Positions 32,363 to 44,683 of a DNA stretch of 64,000 nt are shown in pieces. The position numbers and the translations under genes are program-made. Numbering within the stretch: the first letter of the stretch is position 1; each line of letters starts with the position of its first letter. The notes under the pieces are model-generated. The model was not told the origin of the DNA and ran no database searches. It worked only from the letters and a program-made list of their open reading frames with translations. Origin of the DNA: Anastatus disparis (lineage: Eukaryota; Arthropoda; Insecta; Hymenoptera; Eupelmidae); the NCBI GenBank assembly GCA_017163975.1, contig JAFFSR010000292.1:4369501-4433500 (forward strand), read 5' to 3'.

Positions 32363-32796
32363 CACTTGGCGGAAAGGATATTTTTCCGAATGTTAACCTC
32401 AAATGGCAACATTGCATATTTTACCACAGGCATAAGACAATTTCAAATCGTAGAGCAAATTTCACATCATCGTTACTCATTACTTAATGACATAATTTTA
32501 GTAAACAAACAATATTACTTTCTTTTTTCATGATCCGAATTATTATTTTATTAAATAAAATTTTTATTTCTTAGTTCAATAATCACATAGAATCTAATAT
32601 TGTGAATTTAAATTATATAGGCAATAATATTTAAGTTGTTATCATTTGAATTTTGTATGAATAACCTATAAGAAAAAACAAAATAATCATGATGCGAAAC
32701 TCAATGCATAATTCGAAGTTTTCTTATGTCTGTGGTAAAATATGCAGCGCTGCCATTTGAGGTACACATTCGGAAAAATATCCTTTCCGCCAAGTG
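32363..32796. mobile_element. TA-flanked MITE, CACTTGGCGG ends
   Basis: The ends CACTTGGCGGAAAGGATATT and their inverse are flanked by TA (32361-32362, 32797-32798). The terminal repeats extend about 60 bp, including ACCTCAAATGGCA. 434 bp, noncoding. Confidence 0.88.
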
Positions 32797-32799
32797 TAC

Positions 32800-33600
32800 A
32801 ATATCATTTGTAAGTATTATTTTAAATCTAAAACTTACATTATTGCTTCAGTATTTTTTCAAGTGTAAAGTTTTTGTTATAATTAAATTCCCACTCTTTT
32901 ATTATCTATAATGTTAAAGACTTTTTTTAGAGATATAATAGATTTTTTTATAGTTGATTGTTTTAAATTAGTTTAAATTTTTGACAAAATATTTTTTATT
33001 TTTGAGATAGTGAAAAAGATTTTTTTTAAAGCTAACTTGCCGTAATTTTACTTTTTTAAAGGCTTTTTGGGGAGATATCACAACTTTTTGAAAGTCGAAA
33101 ATTCTTATCTCAATTAATTTATTAACTTTACCGATAATCTGATACTTTAATATAATAACACTAATTTTATAGCTAATTGTATCAACCTAATTTTTATATA
33201 TTTATTATTATTATAAAATATTTGTTTCCGAAAAAATTTTAGTCTTATTTTCTTCCACACTTTCAAATTAATCAACTATTATAAAACTTATTTCGTCTAA
33301 ATATCGTATGGAAAACTAATTAATTAATTAAGAATGTTTTAAAATATGCAAATATTACTTTTTCATTTGCTGTTGTTTTCATTTTTAAATACCAAATCGG
33401 TATTACCGACTTTTTAATTTCGCCGCTTTCAACTGTTGAATTTTATGTACGGGACGTTTTACTGCGCACGCGCGAACTGATCACATGAACCCCCGTGATT
33501 TTGCGGCAGCTCGTCAGCTATATAGAACGAGACACTAAATTCTTATATTGCTTATGTCTGCGATGTCTTTATACATTTAGCATGTTCTGAAAGCATTCGC
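32800..33600. other. No gene seen
   Basis: AT-rich, without coding signal. A less AT-rich patch (33420-33530) adjoins the truncated retrotransposon. Confidence 0.4.
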
Positions 33601-33601
33601 C

Positions 33602-35797
33602 TGGATACATGCGTTCATTATTAAACGATATAACTCACATTCTCTTTCTTTTTCTCACTCATCGATGGATAACACTACGCAAAATTGGGCTCTCTAGTAA
33701 GATTCTTCCCTCACCACTACAGTATTTCTCATCTAAAACACTTCTGACTCATTATACGTCGGTCTCGTCATCATCAGTGGCTCTCTCAGACAGCGAGATT
33801 AATGAAGTTCTTGCTGTTCCAATATGCAACGACTTACCTGTCTTTGAGTTTGCAAAGGTTGACCGCTCTGTGACTGACTCTTTTTTACGTCTTGCTTCAT
33901 CTAAAGCAGTAGGGCCTGACGATCTCGCGACTGATATGTTGAAAGTCTATCAGGATTCTTTATCTCCACACCTGAACTCAATTGTGAACCTATCTTTGTC
34001 TTCTGGTATCTTTTCTGATACTTGGAAAAGAGCATTTCTTCTGCCGTTGGCAAAGTCATATAAAATTGACTCTTCCTCCCAGACGCGACCTGTTGCTAAG
34101 CTTTCTGAAATTTCAAAGGTTCTAGAAAGGGTTGTTCATTCACAAATGTATGCTCATATAGAGAGAAATGGCCTGCTTGATTCTCTCCAGACAGGTTTTA
34201 GACGGTCGAATAGCACCCAGACAGCACTCTTAAAGCTTTTGGAGGATGTCCGTCTCGCGATTGACAAGAGAATGATAACTATGCTACTCTTGTTTGACTT
34301 TTCAAAAGCGTTCGACACAATACCTCATTTGCGTCTTCTTCATAAAATTCGTTCTCTCAATTCCTCAGATACGGTTATATGCTGGTTTGCGTCTTATCTA
34401 AGGAACAGATACTACTCTGTTCCTGATCTGGAAAACCAAATTGGTGATTGGGTCACGTGTTCGGCTGGTTTGCCACAGGGTAGTGTTCTTGGTCCATTGC
34501 TGTTCTCAATATACATCAATGATCTTTCTTTGAGTCTGAATAAGGCTAAACATATTCTTTTTGCTGACGATCTCCAGCTTTATCACTCGTTTCTACCGGC
34601 GAATTTGGAGAAAGAGATTGACCTCATGAACCATGAGGTTGCTGCTGTGGTCAAGTGGGCAAATGACAATGAACTCACTTTGAATCCTACCAAGATGCAG
34701 GCTATATTCTTGAGCAGTGAACAATATATGGCTAGAATTGATCGACTGTCATGCCCACCTATTCTTCTAAATGGTGTGTCCATTCCTTACACAAATATAG
34801 TTAAAAACTTAGGAGTCTGGATAAACAGTACATTAAATTGGAACAGACAAGTTAACTCGATAGTTGGTCGTATCTTTGGTACTCTGCAGTCTCTTAAGTT
34901 TCATAGACATGCATTGTCCAGAAATGATAGAAAGAAACTGGTTGAGGCGTTGATCTTTCCGATTTTTGATTACTGTTGTGTCGTTTACGATGATCTTCCT
35001 GAAACTCTGAATCTTAAGCTTCATCGTCCTCTTAATGCAAGTGTCAGATTCGTATTCGGTAATATTGGGAGGCAGGATAGGGTCACTCCTTTTCGCCTTG
35101 AACTTGGTTGGATATCGGTTAAAAATAGGCGGCTCTATTTTAAAATGGCACTAGCTCATTCTATTGTGTCTTATCAAAATCCATCATATTTAGCTTCTAA
35201 GTTCCTCCGTGCAAACATAGATACAGAGGTTAGATCTTCAAATAGACTTCCTGCGAGATAGCTCATTTGTCCAGTTGTACGCACTGCTGCGATGTTAAAT
35301 TCTTTTGTCTCCTCAGCATCTATCTTTATTAATAATAATGTTAATCTATTTCCTGGTTTTGGAGCTGGGTTGACCCGGGTTGTCAAAGCGAGACTAATGA
35401 GCAAATTCCTTGATGATGGCACGGCACGTTGGATGCTTGAAGAGCGTAGTCTGTGTATTCAAGCTATGCTCTACTACAGTTATAAAATGTAGACCTTAAT
35501 GGTTGCTTTCTGCGCTGGTACGAAAGTGATAATGTTAAAAATGTTACATAGGTTTCAACCTTTATTTCAAAATTTAATACTTTATTTTCATCTTTATATG
35601 ATAAATTATTTGTCTACTTAAAAGAGTAATCAAAATTATAAAATAATTTCTATTTTTCTTTATATTGAGTCATATAATATCAAAATTTAATATGCTTATG
35701 TTATAATATGTTATCTTTTGTGTATATAATTTGTAATTACTTATGGGCCATACAGGGTTGAACCCCATGACCTGAAATAAATGTATCAATCAATCAA
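33602..35797 (+). mobile_element. CR1/L2-like non-LTR retrotransposon, 5'-truncated
   Basis: It starts abruptly inside the region before RT, so the endonuclease is missing. The 3' UTR ends with a CAGGGTTGAACCCC stem, AATAAA and (ATCA)n, the kind of repeat tail used by CR1/L2-type elements instead of poly-A. A related tail lies on the minus strand at 63843-64000. 5' truncation is normal for these elements. Confidence 0.87.
33609..35494 (+). pseudogene. CR1/L2-like reverse transcriptase, one in-frame stop
   Basis: Copies element RNA at the nicked target. The motifs appear in order: SSKAVGPDDLATDMLK (about 33900), FDFSKAFDTIPH (motif A, about 34290), AGLPQGSVLGPLLFS (about 34465), LFADDLQLYH (catalytic box, about 34558), NPTKMQAIFL and LGVWINSTLNW. 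The thumb contains RVTPFRLELGWISVKNRRLYF. The frame is open for 550 codons to a TAG at 35259-35261, then continues in the same frame to a natural stop at about 35492. A single nonsense change is the only break seen in this part, so the copy is young. The endonuclease domain is absent. Confidence 0.92.
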
Positions 35798-36507
35798 TCT
35801 CTATACTCTCTTTCTCTCTCTCGCTTATTAACAATCGCACAACTCGTATTCTGTCTATTTCTCTCACATCAGACGAAAAACTCTCCGTCGTTCTCTAACA
35901 TCCTCCGGAAATCTGAATAGAAAAGAAATCAACAGACTAACCTGTGATAATATAAAAAAAATCATGAAAACTTGACTTTTGGCCATGTGTTTTTGTTGTC
36001 AGATAAAACATTAGATCATTTTATGTATACTTGTAATCAAATAATATGTAAATATTGAAACATAATCATTTACTCAAAGTTTTAATCTTTGAACATCACA
36101 AATTCAAAGTAAATAGGGAAAGCCGTAGCGCTAACATCCCGTAAGGAGCGCTATCGTGCTCCCTGATATTATGTAAAAACAACTGCATCGAAAATGCAGT
36201 TGTATTTGGTTATTACAACTTTTGAAACACTGAAGCTTTTTTAATGCAACAAAGTTTAAATCAAAGCATTTGATATGCACTTCAATTCATCTTCTATGTA
36301 TTTTGTAAGAGTCTTAGTTGTTTGGATATTCAAATTCTTATAAAGGTTCCTTTTTACTATATTTTCGAAAAAATGTCTATATTTTCGTCTAGGAGGCCTA
36401 TTCGACAAAAAGAAAAAACAGGGATTTTTTTTTATCAAAAAATCATATCCTGCAAATTCAGCCGAATCCGTTTCCCGGAGGTGGGGACCTCTCCTTGTTA
36501 GTAGTAT
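35798..36507. other. No gene seen
   Basis: It starts with a pyrimidine-rich tract (CTCTTTCTCTCTC) right after the retrotransposon tail. No frames are recognised. Confidence 0.4.
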
Positions 36508-36963
36508 TCGTCATTAAAATCACCAAGTATGAATTACTGTGGCATAGTTTAATTACTATAACGAGTGATTAACCTAACCTCGGTTTTTCAAACAGAATAT
36601 GTAAAAGTGTCAAAACGAGCTAAGACATCCTAAAATATTTTAATTAATTTTAAATTTGAGTTAATAAATAAAGAAAAAGAGTGCAGTGGAGAAAAAGAAA
36701 ATGCAAAAGTTAAGTGAAGCTTCAGTAGTAACTGGCACGCAGCATTAGCTACACGGTTACAGTAATAGCTAAAAATCGACTTTATTTTAAATTCGTTTAT
36801 TCTTATTTTTAATTTTATTATTAATAACAAATTAATTTTTTCTAATAAATTATTGTTTAAATGTATTAAAAATGAAAATGATAAGTCTTCTTCATCTAAA
36901 TCTTTAATTTATGAGTCTAAAATTCATCGTACTTCGATTCCGCTGTAATACCCATATCTACCC
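36508..36963 (+). mobile_element. TA-flanked MITE (GGGTAGATG family), truncated copy 2
   Basis: It matches 56935-57392 and ends AATACCCATATCTACCC|TA. The left terminus is missing. Confidence 0.85.
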
Positions 36964-37470
36964 TACTTAAAGTAATGTTAATTAATAATTTTATTCATCG
37001 CACCTTTAATAATTGTTCTAATAAAATATTGTCTTTTATAACATCATAACAAACATGATTTGATGATTTTATTACAATTGAATACTATCAAAGCATTGAT
37101 TTCGATACTACAAACTTTTATATTTCATCAATTTTGATACCATCTGAGAATAAGTATTGTAATTTTTTTTTTCATTTACGAGAAAAAAATTGTAATTCAT
37201 CACCTTGCATGGATGGAAAATCTATTTTTTGCCCATACGTATGCGTTACAGTGGGTGAAAACATTTTTACAAATTCAATAATTATTATGAAAATCAATTT
37301 ATTTGTTATTCATAAATTATATAATTTCTTGATATTTTTACTTTTTTTTATAAGTAATGGACCCTATATTCTGTTTTAGATCTTGGACAGGGCTGTTATA
37401 GCGAGAGTTCTACAGTCATTGTCTATAGCGTAAAAACCTGTAAAGACCCGTGTGTAATCTATAAAATACA
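36964..37470. repeat. Dispersed repeat B, copy 1
   Basis: About 500 bp, nearly identical to 57393-57902, directly following the MITE in both places. It ends at TGTAATCTATAAAATACATT. Confidence 0.9.
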
Positions 37471-37854
37471 TTCTAATCTACAAATCTACAAATACAAAGT
37501 TACGTGGCAAAATAACATTAAATTGTTTTTCGTTTATTTTAATGTCAAACCGGAATCAGTTAGAAGAAAAATTTCATTTTTTTTATTGTCATGAAACGTC
37601 CATGTAACCACGTAGGAAAAAGATGACTTTATCACGGGTTTTAGGGACTTGCTTGAGCTATTTATAAAAATGACTCAAACCTTTTTAGGTGAGTGTAGGC
37701 GCATACACTCGATGTTTTTAGGAAATAGGTGAGTTAACACCCTTCCTGGAAATCCTATTGTTAACGCTTTCAGAATGGAAAAATCTTATTCATGTAAATA
37801 CGCAAAATCTTATATAAAGTTAATTTCGCGAGAAAAATCCTTGTATACTTATTA

Positions 37855-38060
37855 CTTGTAGACACTTGCTACAGGAGCGGTCTTTGATCCTTATTTATTT
37901 TATCCATACAAAAAAAATTCTGTTTTGGTAATATTATTCCCTATAGACCCTTGCTACAAGAGCGGTCTTCAATCCTTACAAAAAAAATAATTTTGTTTTG
38001 GTAATATTATTCCTTATAGACCCTTGCTACAAGAGCGGTCTTCAATCCTTAATATCGAAC
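37855..38060. repeat. Tandem repeat, three units of about 76-86 bp
   Basis: TAGACMCTTGCTACARGAGCGG with TCTTYRATCCTTA recurs at about 37858, 37943 and 38018, separated by AAAAAAATTCTGTTTTGGTA spacers. Confidence 0.9.
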
Positions 38061-38099
38061 GGGAATTAAATATAACTTAGAGAGCAAAAGCTTAAAAAT

Positions 38100-39655
38100 T
38101 ATGGGCCTTGCCGTTACGCGGCGGTTCTTAAAATTTGATTTTACCATTTACTTTAAATAAATGAATAGTTATTTTTATAAACAATGAACCTTGCCGTTAC
38201 GAACCTTTAACGGCACCAACCCCGTGGGCACCGGCGCGCGGCCACCGAGGGTGAGGGTGCGAGCGTCCTGAGGCACGAAATCTAGATCAAATCACGATCT
38301 TACAAACCTCGAATATTCTTTGTATTTCGAAACTTAATTGAAAATTAAAAATGATGATTGATTAATAAAAATATTTTCGGACTCGATCTGAACTCTTAAA
38401 ATTATTCAAATCCGCCGCCAACCTAAACCATGATAAAAATAATAAAAACTTTCTCGTGAATAAACTTACCGAATATTATTTATTCAAATTCTCTCATTTT
38501 ATTTCATATGTAATTCTATTTTTCATACTCTATTAATTCAATATCTTATTCGTTAATTCTTTTCTACTAATTGAATTAATTTTTCTACTCGTATTCGATA
38601 ATTTATATTTTTCAGTACTTGGAACGAACTTAACCCTTCTACTGTCAACTCGGTAATTTTCTTCAGTTTGAGTATACTCAACCTACCGAAAATAGACTCA
38701 AAACTCGTACGATCCGATACTCTACCGCAACCGAATAACTCGTTACTTAAATTTTTCACTAATGAAACTATATTAAAAAGTACTTGCTGACACATCGATC
38801 TTACCATTGGAAATCGCTGTTTTTTATATAAATAATTGTACTAAATTATACGTTCAATTCTATGTTTATAAGCTAGATCGGCTGCCCTCCAGGGCCCCGT
38901 TTCGCCGCCCGCCTCACGCCGGGGCCCGGGCGCATTCGGGAGTTTCGTGCCACTGAGGTGACGGCACCGACTGGCCCTCTCCCGTCGAGTGAAAGGTTAC
39001 CGGGTGGCGGTTCTTTAAATTTGTACCTTTAGATTCTTAACATAAAACTATTGAATAATTAATTATAACCACTGAACCTTGTCGTTATGCGGCGGTTGTT
39101 AAATACGTTGTTTATTTAGACACTAACTAAAATAAAGTATAAAACCTTGCCGTTATTCGGCGGTTCTTAAAATGTTGCTTATTTAGATAATAACTAAAAT
39201 AAAGTATGAACCTTGCCATTACGTGGTGGTTCTTAAAATTTGATTTTACTATTTACTTTAAATGAGTGAATAGTTATTTTTATGAACAATGAACCTTGCC
39301 GTTACGCGGCGGTTCTTAAAAATTGATTTTACTATTTACTTTAAATGAATAAATAGTTATTTTTATAAACAATGAACCTTGCCGTTACGCGGCGGTTCTT
39401 AAAGATTGTTATTTTATTATTATCTTAAAATAATGAATAATTATTTTATTAAACAATGAACCTTGCCGTTACGCGGCGGTTCTTAAAATTTGATTTTACT
39501 ATTTACTTTAAATGAATGAATAGTTATTTTTATAAACAATGAACCTTGCCGTTACGCGGCGGTTCTTAAAGATTGTTATTTTATTATTATCTTAAAATAA
39601 TTATTTTATTAAACAATGAACCTTGCCGTTACGCGGCGGTTCTTAAAATTTGTTA
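38100..39655. repeat. 83-bp tandem array with GC hairpin core
   Basis: The core GAACCTTGCCGTTACGCGGC recurs near 38106, 38186, 39074, 39143, 39208, 39290, 39373, 39457, 39540 and 39617. The later units are 77-84 bp apart. Each core can fold (CCGTTACGCGG-type). The array is split by the element at 38201-38995. Confidence 0.92.
38201..38995 (+). mobile_element. GC-ended element E, copy 1, inside the 83-bp array
   Basis: GTTAC lies at 38196-38200 and 38996-39000. The body matches 51115-52267 (CTCGATCTGAACTC, TTGGAACGAA, TTATACGTTCAATTCTATG, GGGCCCCGTTTCGCCGCC). The ends are GC-rich and the centre AT-rich. No protein is seen, and the class is unknown. Confidence 0.72.
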
Positions 39656-39719
39656 TTTTTATTTGTTATTTATTTACTAAAATTTTTCTTATAATTCAAA
39701 AATTAACAAAAATCTTAAA

Positions 39720-40320
39720 GAAGGATTGAGTTCATACAAACTGCTCGATACCCAAGCGTTTATTTAAGAACTCGGATAGGTAGTTTGATGTCTTTGGAAA
39801 ATTGATTGAATAATAAAAAAAAATATGTATGAAATGCTTTTCCTTACTTTTATTGATTCCTTCTGAAGTTGACCTGATGAGAGAGAAAGAGAGGCGATCG
39901 AACTGCGTCCTTGGATAGATCTGCTGTGATCACAAAATTGAAGATTCTTTGGTCCCTTTTCGGTGAAATTTTACTTAAATAACTTTGGCACTCGATTGTT
40001 GGAGCGATGTAAATTTTGGTAGTTGTTTAGGCTGTCCGTTCCTGGAGAGATGACGCTGAGGAATCTTATTTTAGGCTCCCAACTGCTTAGGAGATGTAAT
40101 TGAAAAACTATAGGCTCTCGATTGCTTGAGAGATGACAACTGGAATATTGCACTTGAACTTGAGGCTCTCAATTGCTTGGGGGATGAAATATAACACTAA
40201 GGCTTCCGACTGCTCGAAAGATGAAGTTGAAGTAGTAGGCTCTCGACTGCTGGAGAGATGAAGTATAACCTTGAGGCTCTCGACTGCTCGAGAGATGAGA
40301 ATGGAGTAGGTCGAGCTGGG
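39720..40320. repeat. Minisatellite with GGCTCTCGACTGCTNGAGAGATG
   Basis: At least six diverged units from about 40024 to 40300, spaced roughly 30-50 bp, each with an inverted TCTC...GAGAGA pair. A TATTTTATACCC motif follows near 40331. Confidence 0.82.
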
Positions 40321-40444
40321 CTCTGCTTGGCTATTTTATACCCTGTGTGTTTGCTGTCAGATGGTTGGGCGGCGCTTACTGCTTCAGTTCTCCCTACCTT
40401 GTGTCTGTAATGCTCAGTGTGTATCTGCGCATGTATTGCCGATG

Positions 40445-40453
40445 GGGGGGGGG
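40445..40453. repeat. G9-10 run
   Basis: A homopolymer G run next to CT-rich sequence. Confidence 0.9.
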
Positions 40454-40559
40454 AGTAATCATGTGCTTCCCTCTCTCTCTTGGATCTTCCCCCTCTTTCT
40501 CTCTCTTACAGATGGTCATTTGTGTACATAATTTTGTTCTAACTATAATTTTTCATTAA

Positions 40560-42784
40560 TGTTGTTTATTTTCGAGGTGTAGTAATTTTATTTTTAATTA
40601 TTAAAATCCGTTGTTAAAAATCATAAAAAATGATACCAAGAATGGCATATTTAAAATAAAAACTTAATGAAATATTATAGTTTTACAATTGTTTATTTAT
40701 TAAATTCTTATGATATTTCTTTGTTCTTAACTAAACTATAATTAATTATTTTTGTTTGGCTTGAAGCACTTTTTATTATAGAATAATTTTTGTGTTTTTT
40801 TTTTTTTTTTTGTTTTCAATTTTAAGTATGATTAAAATATTAAAAGAATATTTATCAGTGTTTTATTCTTAATTTTTAAATGTTTATCTATTTCTAATTT
40901 ATTTTATTTGTAAATGAATGTAAAATATAACCTATTCCATGAAGTATTTAATTATGGTTAAAAAGATACTTGATAATGTTTGCGTGCTTTTACTTAACTT
41001 ATTTCCTGATAATTCTAACTATCCTTATACATATTTTAACGCAAAAAGAATTTATTAAATATATGTAAATTGTTTTGCATAAAAAATGGAAATGTATATG
41101 TAAATAAATCTGTTATTGTTTTAATAACTCACGACATTTTTATTCGACTTGAAACTTGGTTGTGTGGGAAAGTTGCATATATATTTTCATTATTTGTTGT
41201 TTCGGAAAGTACTCTTGTTGTAAACTTCTTAAACTTTTATTTAAAATACAATTATATAATACTTAAAGTGAAAATGGGATAGTGTTCCGCCTACTTCGTA
41301 GTTATCGGATAATCTTTTAAATCGGTATACAAAAATTTAATGCACAAGGAAAATTTCGAACCGTTTTTATATTATATATAATAAAAATTTTTAACATGGA
41401 CAACGTTGAACATATTGGTAAGTACCGGAAAAAACCCTTAAGCTGTAACGGTTTTGAGCTAAATGCTTTTACGCACATGGGTAGCACGTGAAGAAAAACA
41501 TTCATAGAAAATTTTTGTATGTAAAGAGAAAGTCCCTGTAATAAAAAAAAAGGTTAAAAAAAACGTACATAGGATTTTGGGAAAAACCCGTAATCTGAAG
41601 ATATTTTCTATTTATCGCTTGGACTTTTCGGTTTGTTTTTTGTCTCAAAACTTTCACTTTATCTATTTTTTTTTCTTTCCGCATGCGTATAACATGTGTT
41701 GGCTATTAGTTTCTTATTTTATGTGACGGATTCCTATGAAAAAACGCGGCGATATGGTGGCAACTTTTTCCCACATGTATGTAATATGATGTAGAGATCT
41801 GTTTTCTATCGGAGGTCCTTAAAGATAAAATAAAAATGAACACAACGTATATATATTTACTTAACTCAAGTACTAAATTATCTAATCTAAAGAAAACGTT
41901 AGGTTTTTTTTTTCTTCTTTTTTTTTTTGTTTTTTAAATTATATTTTCTCTTATTGATAAGATACGATAGCTAAACTAAAAATAATAATAAACAGAAAAA
42001 TAACGCAAAAAAAATTTTATAAAAATTAGGTAGACGTTACAGTCATCTTGCATCAGCTTAACCTAGCGTTACGTGGTGAAGATCAAAAAGTTTATTACTT
42101 TTTTTTTGTGAATTTCATCGCCAGTTGTAACTTAGAATTACATGGCGTATTCCTGCTGATCTTGTTTTGGTAAATCTTGGAGGCTCCATTACAACGTAGT
42201 TCGAACCGTCCAAGATCCAAAAACCAAAAAATTATACAAGAATCAGAGGAAACTTGTTTTATGCATTAACTGCACAATTAAAAACATACCGGCCGAAAAC
42301 CAATAAAAATTTCGCCGCATCTTGTTCCATCAAATTGCTGGCTATTACTCATCAGATTCATAAATTAGGTTAATTTAGTGGGATTTTAGTTGAATTGTAA
42401 GCGTAGGCCGCTGCCGCGATTAAATATCATTAGCATCACCAAAACAAATTAAACTAATCGAATTCAAACTACAGTAAAACCTAGTCTCGTTTCGACAAGA
42501 AAACATTCAGTTTATAGGTCAATCACCATAACCCGCTTTGGTTTTGCCTAAATGGAATTACTCTCACGTAATCCATATGAAGGAAGGAAGACAAAATGGA
42601 GTCTGTGACTTGGTCCAACAACAGGTAAACCCAGAAAGGCTACTAAAGCCCCGGCGAGCGGTAAGGTATGATTAAATTATTTAATTTCTCATTTTACTTT
42701 ACGCGCTAAATATAAAAGTTTCTTTTTCAAGTTGTAAATATTATCTTTTTAATGTACCGTTCACTATACGTTCACTCTCCGAAG
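40560..42784. other. No gene seen
   Basis: 2.2 kb without a credible coding frame or a repeated block that I recognise. Base composition rises towards 42050-42680, which could be unique host sequence or an old repeat. Confidence 0.4.
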
Positions 42785-42799
42785 AAGGGGGGGGGGGGG
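42785..42799. repeat. G run before LTR copy 3
   Basis: About 13 consecutive G just outside the LTR start. Confidence 0.9.
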
Positions 42800-42970
42800 T
42801 GCGACGAGTATACATACCCATGCATTTTAAATCTCCCGCCTAACGGCGAAGCTACTATAGAACAGTAGTTCTTAGCTCAGCCGCTAGGCGGCAACCCCGA
42901 ATGTCGTTACGCACAACGGGAAAAATCAGGCCAGAGTATATAAGAGGCCAAGAAGCTAACCAGAGCAGAG
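42800..42970 (+). mobile_element. LTR family copy 3, 5' piece
   Basis: TGCGACGAGTATACATACCC start, the same CCCGCC block and TATA box (GTATATAAGAGGCC) as the LTR at 8624. It is interrupted after ACCAGAGCAGAG by the Jockey-like element. It continues at 49164. Confidence 0.87.
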
Positions 42971-43029
42971 GATTATTGATCAGGAGATTTTTGATTGAGA
43001 GGATTATTGATCAGGAGATTTTCGATTAA
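42971..43029 (+). repeat. 31-bp direct repeat at the 5' end of the Jockey-like element
   Basis: GATTATTGATCAGGAGATTT starts two consecutive units at 42971 and about 43002. Tandem units at the 5' end are often promoter parts in retrotransposons (inference). Confidence 0.85.
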
Positions 43030-43221
43030 GATTAATTGATGGTGAGATGATTGGATGATTAGATCAGGATTAGATTAGGATTCTCATTTTTTGATAGGAC
43101 TTGATAGGAACAACTATTCGTGCAGACACGCACAACTGCCCTTCTCAGGGCACAAAATATCACACAGAAGTCAAATAAAATAAAAATTAAACAACAAAAG
43201 ACAAAACACCACCCAGATAAA

Positions 43222-44631
43222 ATGAGCAATAGCTCGGCCGATAAAACTTCAAACACAAGCAAGACGGCTGTAACTAGCAACAGCATTTCATCAAGCTCAC
43301 GATCAGAAGCAGACTTAAGCACAATAGCAGGGTCAAAATTGCACAAATCGCACTCACACATAAGCACACGAACAAGAAACTCAGAAGAAATGGACGTGGA
43401 TGGGTTCAAAAAGGTCCAAGGAAGCAAAAAGAGGACAAGCAGAACAGGCTCCATCAACGACGAGGACAATAAGAGAGAAAACAAAAGGACAAGGAAGACA
43501 ATTCCCGACAATGATAGCATAAATGTGAGTAACTTTTTCGACCCATTAAACAGCCTAAAAGACAACCTAAAAGATAACACCAATGAAAAATCGGCCGCAA
43601 ATACACAACCCCCAAAAAAGAAAGAAAATATAAACCCGGTCAACGTGCGCGTCGATGAGCTAAACTTTCCCTACGCGATCCTACAAAAAATAAATAAAGA
43701 ATTAGAATTTAAAGCCACCGTTTATAAACAAAAAAACAATTACGTGTCGGTCAGAGTTTCCACCCTAAACGACTACCGAAAACTACTTACAAGCCTAGAT
43801 AATCAAGGATTTGAATACTATTTATTCAAATCACAAGAAACTTCACCCCCTGTAAAAATGGTAGTCAGAGGCTTACCTCTCTCAATACCCACTGAAGAAA
43901 TAAAAGCTGAGCTTGAAAGTCAACATTTAACCGTCACTGATGTTGCACAAATGAAGAGAGGCATTGGTAAAAACGCCATACCTCTACCTCTCTTTCTTAT
44001 TACTATAGAAAACGACGAGAAAATCGATAACCTCAAAAACGTGAAAACAATAGGGTTCATTAAAGTAAAACTGGAAAACTATGTCAAGCCAAAAAAGATT
44101 ATGCAATGCTTCAATTGCCAAGGGTTTAACCACGTGGACAGATTTTGCCACGTCATACCGAAATGCGTGAAGTGCGGTGATAAACACAAAGAGGAAGAGT
44201 GCGACAAGCCAAAAGAGAAAGCATTTATCAAATGCGCAAATTGTGGCGAAAACCATACAGCCAACTACCGCGGCTGCCCAAACTACAAACTACACTTAAA
44301 AATCTTTCAAGCATCGCGCTCCCGTGCGAATCCTAAACAACCTCCTCACAGGCCAAGCACACGACCCAGCCACAACATTGACTCGCAACAATTTCCTGCC
44401 CTTCGACCAACACTACCCCACACAACACTCACAAGCACTAGATTACCTAACACACGCAACCCAATTGCACAAACAGCCATGCCGACATACAGCCACATAG
44501 TAAAACAACCCGAAACCACCAACATTACTCAAGATGATGCTTTAAACCTAATGAACATCTTAAATGAAGCCACTCACCTAGCAATCCCAATTTCCACATG
44601 CTCGATCTCATTCCAAGAAGCAAGCGTTTAG
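43222..44631 (+). CDS. Jockey-like ORF1 (Gag-like nucleic-acid-binding protein)
   Basis: It encodes 469 residues from the ATG at 43222; the frame is open upstream to 43120 but without an earlier ATG. It binds the element RNA in the ribonucleoprotein. A Ser/Lys-rich N-terminus is followed by a central RNA-recognition-like/PRE_C2HC region (residues about 165-290, with KMVVRGLPLSIPTEEIKAEL). Three CCHC knuckles follow (CFNCQGFNHVDRFC, CVKCGDKHKEEEC, CANCGENHTANYRGC; residues about 295-360), then a Pro/Thr-rich tail. The frame is intact. ORF2 starts 52 bp downstream. Confidence 0.93.
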   Translation: MSNSSADKTSNTSKTAVTSNSISSSSRSEADLSTIAGSKLHKSHSHISTRTRNSEEMDVDGFKKVQGSKKRTSRTGSINDEDNKRENKRTRKTIPDNDSINVSNFFDPLNSLKDNLKDNTNEKSAANTQPPKKKENINPVNVRVDELNFPYAILQKINKELEFKATVYKQKNNYVSVRVSTLNDYRKLLTSLDNQGFEYYLFKSQETSPPVKMVVRGLPLSIPTEEIKAELESQHLTVTDVAQMKRGIGKNAIPLPLFLITIENDEKIDNLKNVKTIGFIKVKLENYVKPKKIMQCFNCQGFNHVDRFCHVIPKCVKCGDKHKEEECDKPKEKAFIKCANCGENHTANYRGCPNYKLHLKIFQASRSRANPKQPPHRPSTRPSHNIDSQQFPALRPTLPHTTLTSTRLPNTRNPIAQTAMPTYSHIVKQPETTNITQDDALNLMNILNEATHLAIPISTCSISFQEASV

Positions 44632-44683
44632 ACCGCAAAAATAATCAATCATTTATTCGCCACAGCATTCAAAGTAGCCAACA

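Noticed and set aside
38100..39655. CRISPR-like array of repeats and spacers
   Set aside because: The whole 83-bp unit is repeated, not just a short repeat with unique spacers, and the genome is eukaryotic.
43059..43643. 194-residue minus-strand open frame
   Set aside because: Antisense shadow of Jockey-like ORF1, rich in Leu/Phe from complementing Lys-rich codons.
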